Translations under genes and position numbers: made by a program
The notes under the pieces: model-generated
Told to the model about the DNA's origin: nothing
What the model saw: the letters and a program-made list of their open reading frames with translations, nothing else
Database searches by the model: none
In this document: one piece after another, positions 33,034 through 34,775 of the stretch
How the letters are laid out: each line of letters opens with the position of its first letter
How positions within the stretch are numbered: the stretch's first letter is position 1
NCBI GenBank assembly: GCA_964637035.1
Contig: CAZWTU010000009.1
Location: 1 to 34,775 of the forward strand
Length of the DNA stretch: 34,775 nt
Reading direction: 5' to 3'
DNA from: CAZMMV01 sp964637035
GTDB lineage: Bacteria; Bacillota; Clostridia; Tissierellales; Tissierellaceae

Positions 33034-33738
33034 TTATTCTTTTCTTTTTATATTTATTACCCTATGCTTAGAGTCATATAGGAAATTAGATAATTTCCTT
33101 TGATTTAGTACCCATAAAAAAATTGTATAGGGAACAAATAATAGGGTCAATTGAGGTATTTCAGCCATTAAGATAAAGTCAAACATTCCATGCATCAAAA
33201 GGGGCATGTATAGTGACTTTCTCATGTTTATCTTTTTTCTTTCTAAGTTTGTATCAAATCTTGCTAAAGACAGATAATATCCCATAGTTATACCAAATAC
33301 AGCATGTGCAGGTACAGAGAATATTCCTCTATAAAGACCAATAAATGGATTGTTTGTATATCTATATACAACATAAATAATATTTTCCACTGTTGCAAAA
33401 CCCATGGTTGCAAAAACACAATATACTATTCCATCTAGTTTTTCATTGAAAAATTTGGTTTTATAAGGATATTTTAATACTACTAATCTTTTAAAAAATT
33501 CCTCTGTAAATCCTGCCACAATAAACGCATTATAAAATGCACCTAGTACACCTGGAAAAATATTAAATATTAATAATATTTCTTCAACTATAATAGCAGG
33601 AATTACAGAAAGAGCCCCTAAAACAAAGGTAATTATCAATAGCTTTAAAGGTTCCCTATCATGCCTATCACTTAAGTACATAGCAAGCACAATGAGTACT
33701 GCTGGGATTATTGCTATAATCCAAAGCCTTATTTCCAA
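33034..33738 (-). CDS. prsW: PrsW-family intramembrane metalloprotease
   Basis: 234 aa, with several membrane helices and the PrsW/CAAX-like motifs GFTEEFFKR (77-84 region, Glu79-Glu80), ATVENIIYVV, VPAHAVFGITMGY (His145) and LLMHGMFDF (His183, Asp187). In B. subtilis PrsW performs site-1 cleavage of the anti-sigma factor RsiW, but the target here is unknown, since no sigma/anti-sigma pair is seen in the window. The start is TTG 33738 after GAGGAG; the more upstream frame to 33771 has no ribosome site. A 20-base perfect palindrome lies in its upstream region. Confidence 0.87.
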   Translation of the reverse strand: MEIRLWIIAIIPAVLIVLAMYLSDRHDREPLKLLIITFVLGALSVIPAIIVEEILLIFNIFPGVLGAFYNAFIVAGFTEEFFKRLVVLKYPYKTKFFNEKLDGIVYCVFATMGFATVENIIYVVYRYTNNPFIGLYRGIFSVPAHAVFGITMGYYLSLARFDTNLERKKINMRKSLYMPLLMHGMFDFILMAEIPQLTLLFVPYTIFLWVLNQRKLSNFLYDSKHRVINIKRKE

Positions 33739-33784
33739 AAAATCATCTCCTCTACTATTATAGTTTGCCAATAATATAATAAAT

Positions 33785-33804
33785 TAAACCCTAATTAGGG
33801 TTTA
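33785..33804. repeat. 20-base perfect palindrome upstream of prsW
   Basis: TAAACCCTAATTAGGGTTTA is self-complementary throughout. It lies about 45 bases upstream of the prsW start and just beyond the rubrerythrin terminator, so it may be an operator for prsW. Confidence 0.7.
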
Positions 33805-33827
33805 TAGAGTTTTAAAATTGTTCTTTC

Positions 33828-33872
33828 CCATAAAAAAACAAACCTAGACACATGGTGTCTAGGTTTGTTTTT
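33828..33872 (-). terminator. Strong rho-independent terminator of the rubrerythrin gene
   Basis: An 18-bp perfect stem (33834-33851 with 33855-33872) with an ATG triloop and core ACCTAGACAC is followed on the minus strand by a run of T. Its arm reaches into the rubrerythrin stop codon. Confidence 0.9.
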
Positions 33873-34416
33873 AATATCCTACAAATAATTCTTTCTTAGC
33901 ATTACATAATGGACATTTATTTTCTTCACCTGTTAAGGTAATGAAGCCACATACAGGACATAATTCGACTACTTTAGCTTCTAAATCATTTCCAGCATCA
34001 ACTGCTTGTTTAGCTTTAGTGAAAAGTTCCGCATGGACTTTTTCCGCCTCAATAGCAAATCTCATTGAAGATATAGCCGCTTTTTCCTCTTGCATTTCCG
34101 CAACTGCTATGTAAGCCGGATACATTTGATTTACTTCATGTAATTCTCCGTCAATAGCACCTTGAAGATTATCTGAAGTACTTCCAAGTCCAAAACCTGC
34201 ACCAGAAGCTACTAAAAAATCTCCTCCTTCGTTTTTTAATGCTTTAAAATGAAGTGTAGCATGAACTTCTTCAGCATCAGACGTAGCCATAAACAGTCTA
34301 GCAACTATTGGAAACCCATCCTTTTTTGCCTTGTCACCCCAAATTCTATATCTCATATGTGCCTGACTTTCTCCTCCAAAAGCCGATCTTAAATTTTCTG
34401 CTGTCATAGCATTCAT
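33871..34416 (-). CDS. rbr: Rubrerythrin
   Basis: Non-heme iron peroxidase that protects anaerobes against hydrogen peroxide. 181 aa: an N-terminal four-helix ferritin-like diiron domain (ENLRSAFGGESQAHMRYRIW, DAEEVHATLHFKAL, then MQEEKAAISSMRFAIEAEKVHAE with the Glu and His ligands), followed by a C-terminal rubredoxin-like [FeCys4] domain (CPVCG and CPLC). I choose ATG 34416 after AAGGGGG; a TTG one codon upstream is possible. It stands alone, with its own strong terminator. Confidence 0.95.
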   Translation of the reverse strand: MNAMTAENLRSAFGGESQAHMRYRIWGDKAKKDGFPIVARLFMATSDAEEVHATLHFKALKNEGGDFLVASGAGFGLGSTSDNLQGAIDGELHEVNQMYPAYIAVAEMQEEKAAISSMRFAIEAEKVHAELFTKAKQAVDAGNDLEAKVVELCPVCGFITLTGEENKCPLCNAKKELFVGY

Positions 34417-34608
34417 CAAAATTCCCCCTTAAAATTATTAAATATTTATTCTATTATTATATGCCCTTTTTTCAATGCTTTAATCACGAAATACTCAAAT
34501 ACAAAATTTATCTAGTGAAATATATGAGAATTTTTCATTTTAATACCAAAGATGGAAAGCCAAATCATTAATTCATTTTTTTACATGATTAATTAAAAAC
34601 ATTCTACA

Positions 34609-34615
34609 CATAATA
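34609..34615 (+). promoter_or_regulatory. Possible forespore (SigG/SigF-type) -10 box before the spore protein gene
   Basis: CATAATA fits the -10 pattern CATnnTA seen for SigF/SigG; no convincing -35 was found, so this is weak. A second match, CATTCTA, begins nearby at 34600. Confidence 0.25.
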
Positions 34616-34663
34616 CTATTACACCAAAGTTTTACAAAATTAAAATTTGAAAGGAGAAACAAA

Positions 34664-34775
34664 ATGAATCCAAATACAAATTCAAGTAATACATCAAGTA
34701 ACAAAATAGTAGTTCCAGGGGCTCGTCAAGCTCTTGATCAAATGAAATTAGAAATTGCATCAGAATTAGGAATGG
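34664..34775 (+). CDS. Alpha/beta-type small acid-soluble spore protein, partial (5' end)
   Basis: 37 codons are visible before the window ends. After a Ser/Asn-rich start (MNPNTNSSNTSSNK), VVPGARQALDQMKLEIASEL carries the conserved ALDQMKLEIASELG pattern of alpha/beta SASPs, which coat and protect spore DNA and are cleaved by the GPR protease at a site within that pattern. AAAGGAG lies seven bases before ATG 34664. It is the best direct evidence in the window that the organism forms endospores. Confidence 0.93.
   Translation, partial: MNPNTNSSNTSSNKIVVPGARQALDQMKLEIASELGM

Overview
The window looks like a low-GC, spore-forming, amino-acid/peptide-fermenting anaerobe of the Clostridia, probably close to Tissierellales. 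The reasons are strong AT bias, near-universal AGGAGG-type ribosome binding sites, a ferredoxin-type 2-oxoacid oxidoreductase with phosphotransbutyrylase and butyrate kinases, FabK instead of FabI, rubrerythrin, and the 5' end of an alpha/beta small acid-soluble spore protein gene at the right edge. No rRNA, tRNA, CRISPR array, IS element or prophage was seen. Species cannot be assigned from the sequence alone.

Left part (1-8.4 kb): the start of a small membrane protein gene and its XRE regulator, the protein AMPylator SelO, and a type II fatty-acid operon on the minus strand (fabH-fabK-fabD-fabG-acpP-fabF). fabZ stands alone on the plus strand, divergent from fabH. Intergenic gaps here carry a 59-nt near-perfect palindrome and dispersed palindromic repeats.

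Middle (8.4-23.2 kb): a two-gene minus-strand operon encodes an octopine-dehydrogenase-family protein and a fused B12-binding/glutamate-mutase-like protein. It is preceded by a good promoter, a ydaO-type (c-di-AMP) riboswitch and a terminator hairpin. Divergent to it are a TauE/SafE permease and a 45-codon membrane peptide that seems to start at ATT. Next come a peptide/nickel-type ABC importer operon (SBP, two permeases, two ATPases) ending in an acetamidase/formamidase-family gene, and, divergent from it, three tandem overlapping M42 aminopeptidases. Together these look like a peptide uptake and hydrolysis locus.

Right part (23.2-34.8 kb): one tight minus-strand operon of ten genes runs cdaA-cdaR-buk-ptb-buk-(P-loop ATPase)-vorD-vorB-vorA-vorC. 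It joins c-di-AMP synthesis to oxidation of branched-chain 2-oxoacids and ATP formation from acyl-CoA. Upstream are a CapA-like lipoprotein, a PrsW-type membrane protease and rubrerythrin; the spore protein gene begins at the edge.

The strongest candidate for an undescribed system is the c-di-AMP-riboswitch-controlled opine-dehydrogenase/B12-mutase pair. The c-di-AMP synthase gene itself lies about 20 kb away, at the head of a catabolic operon. The osmolyte or opine role suggested for the pair is inference.
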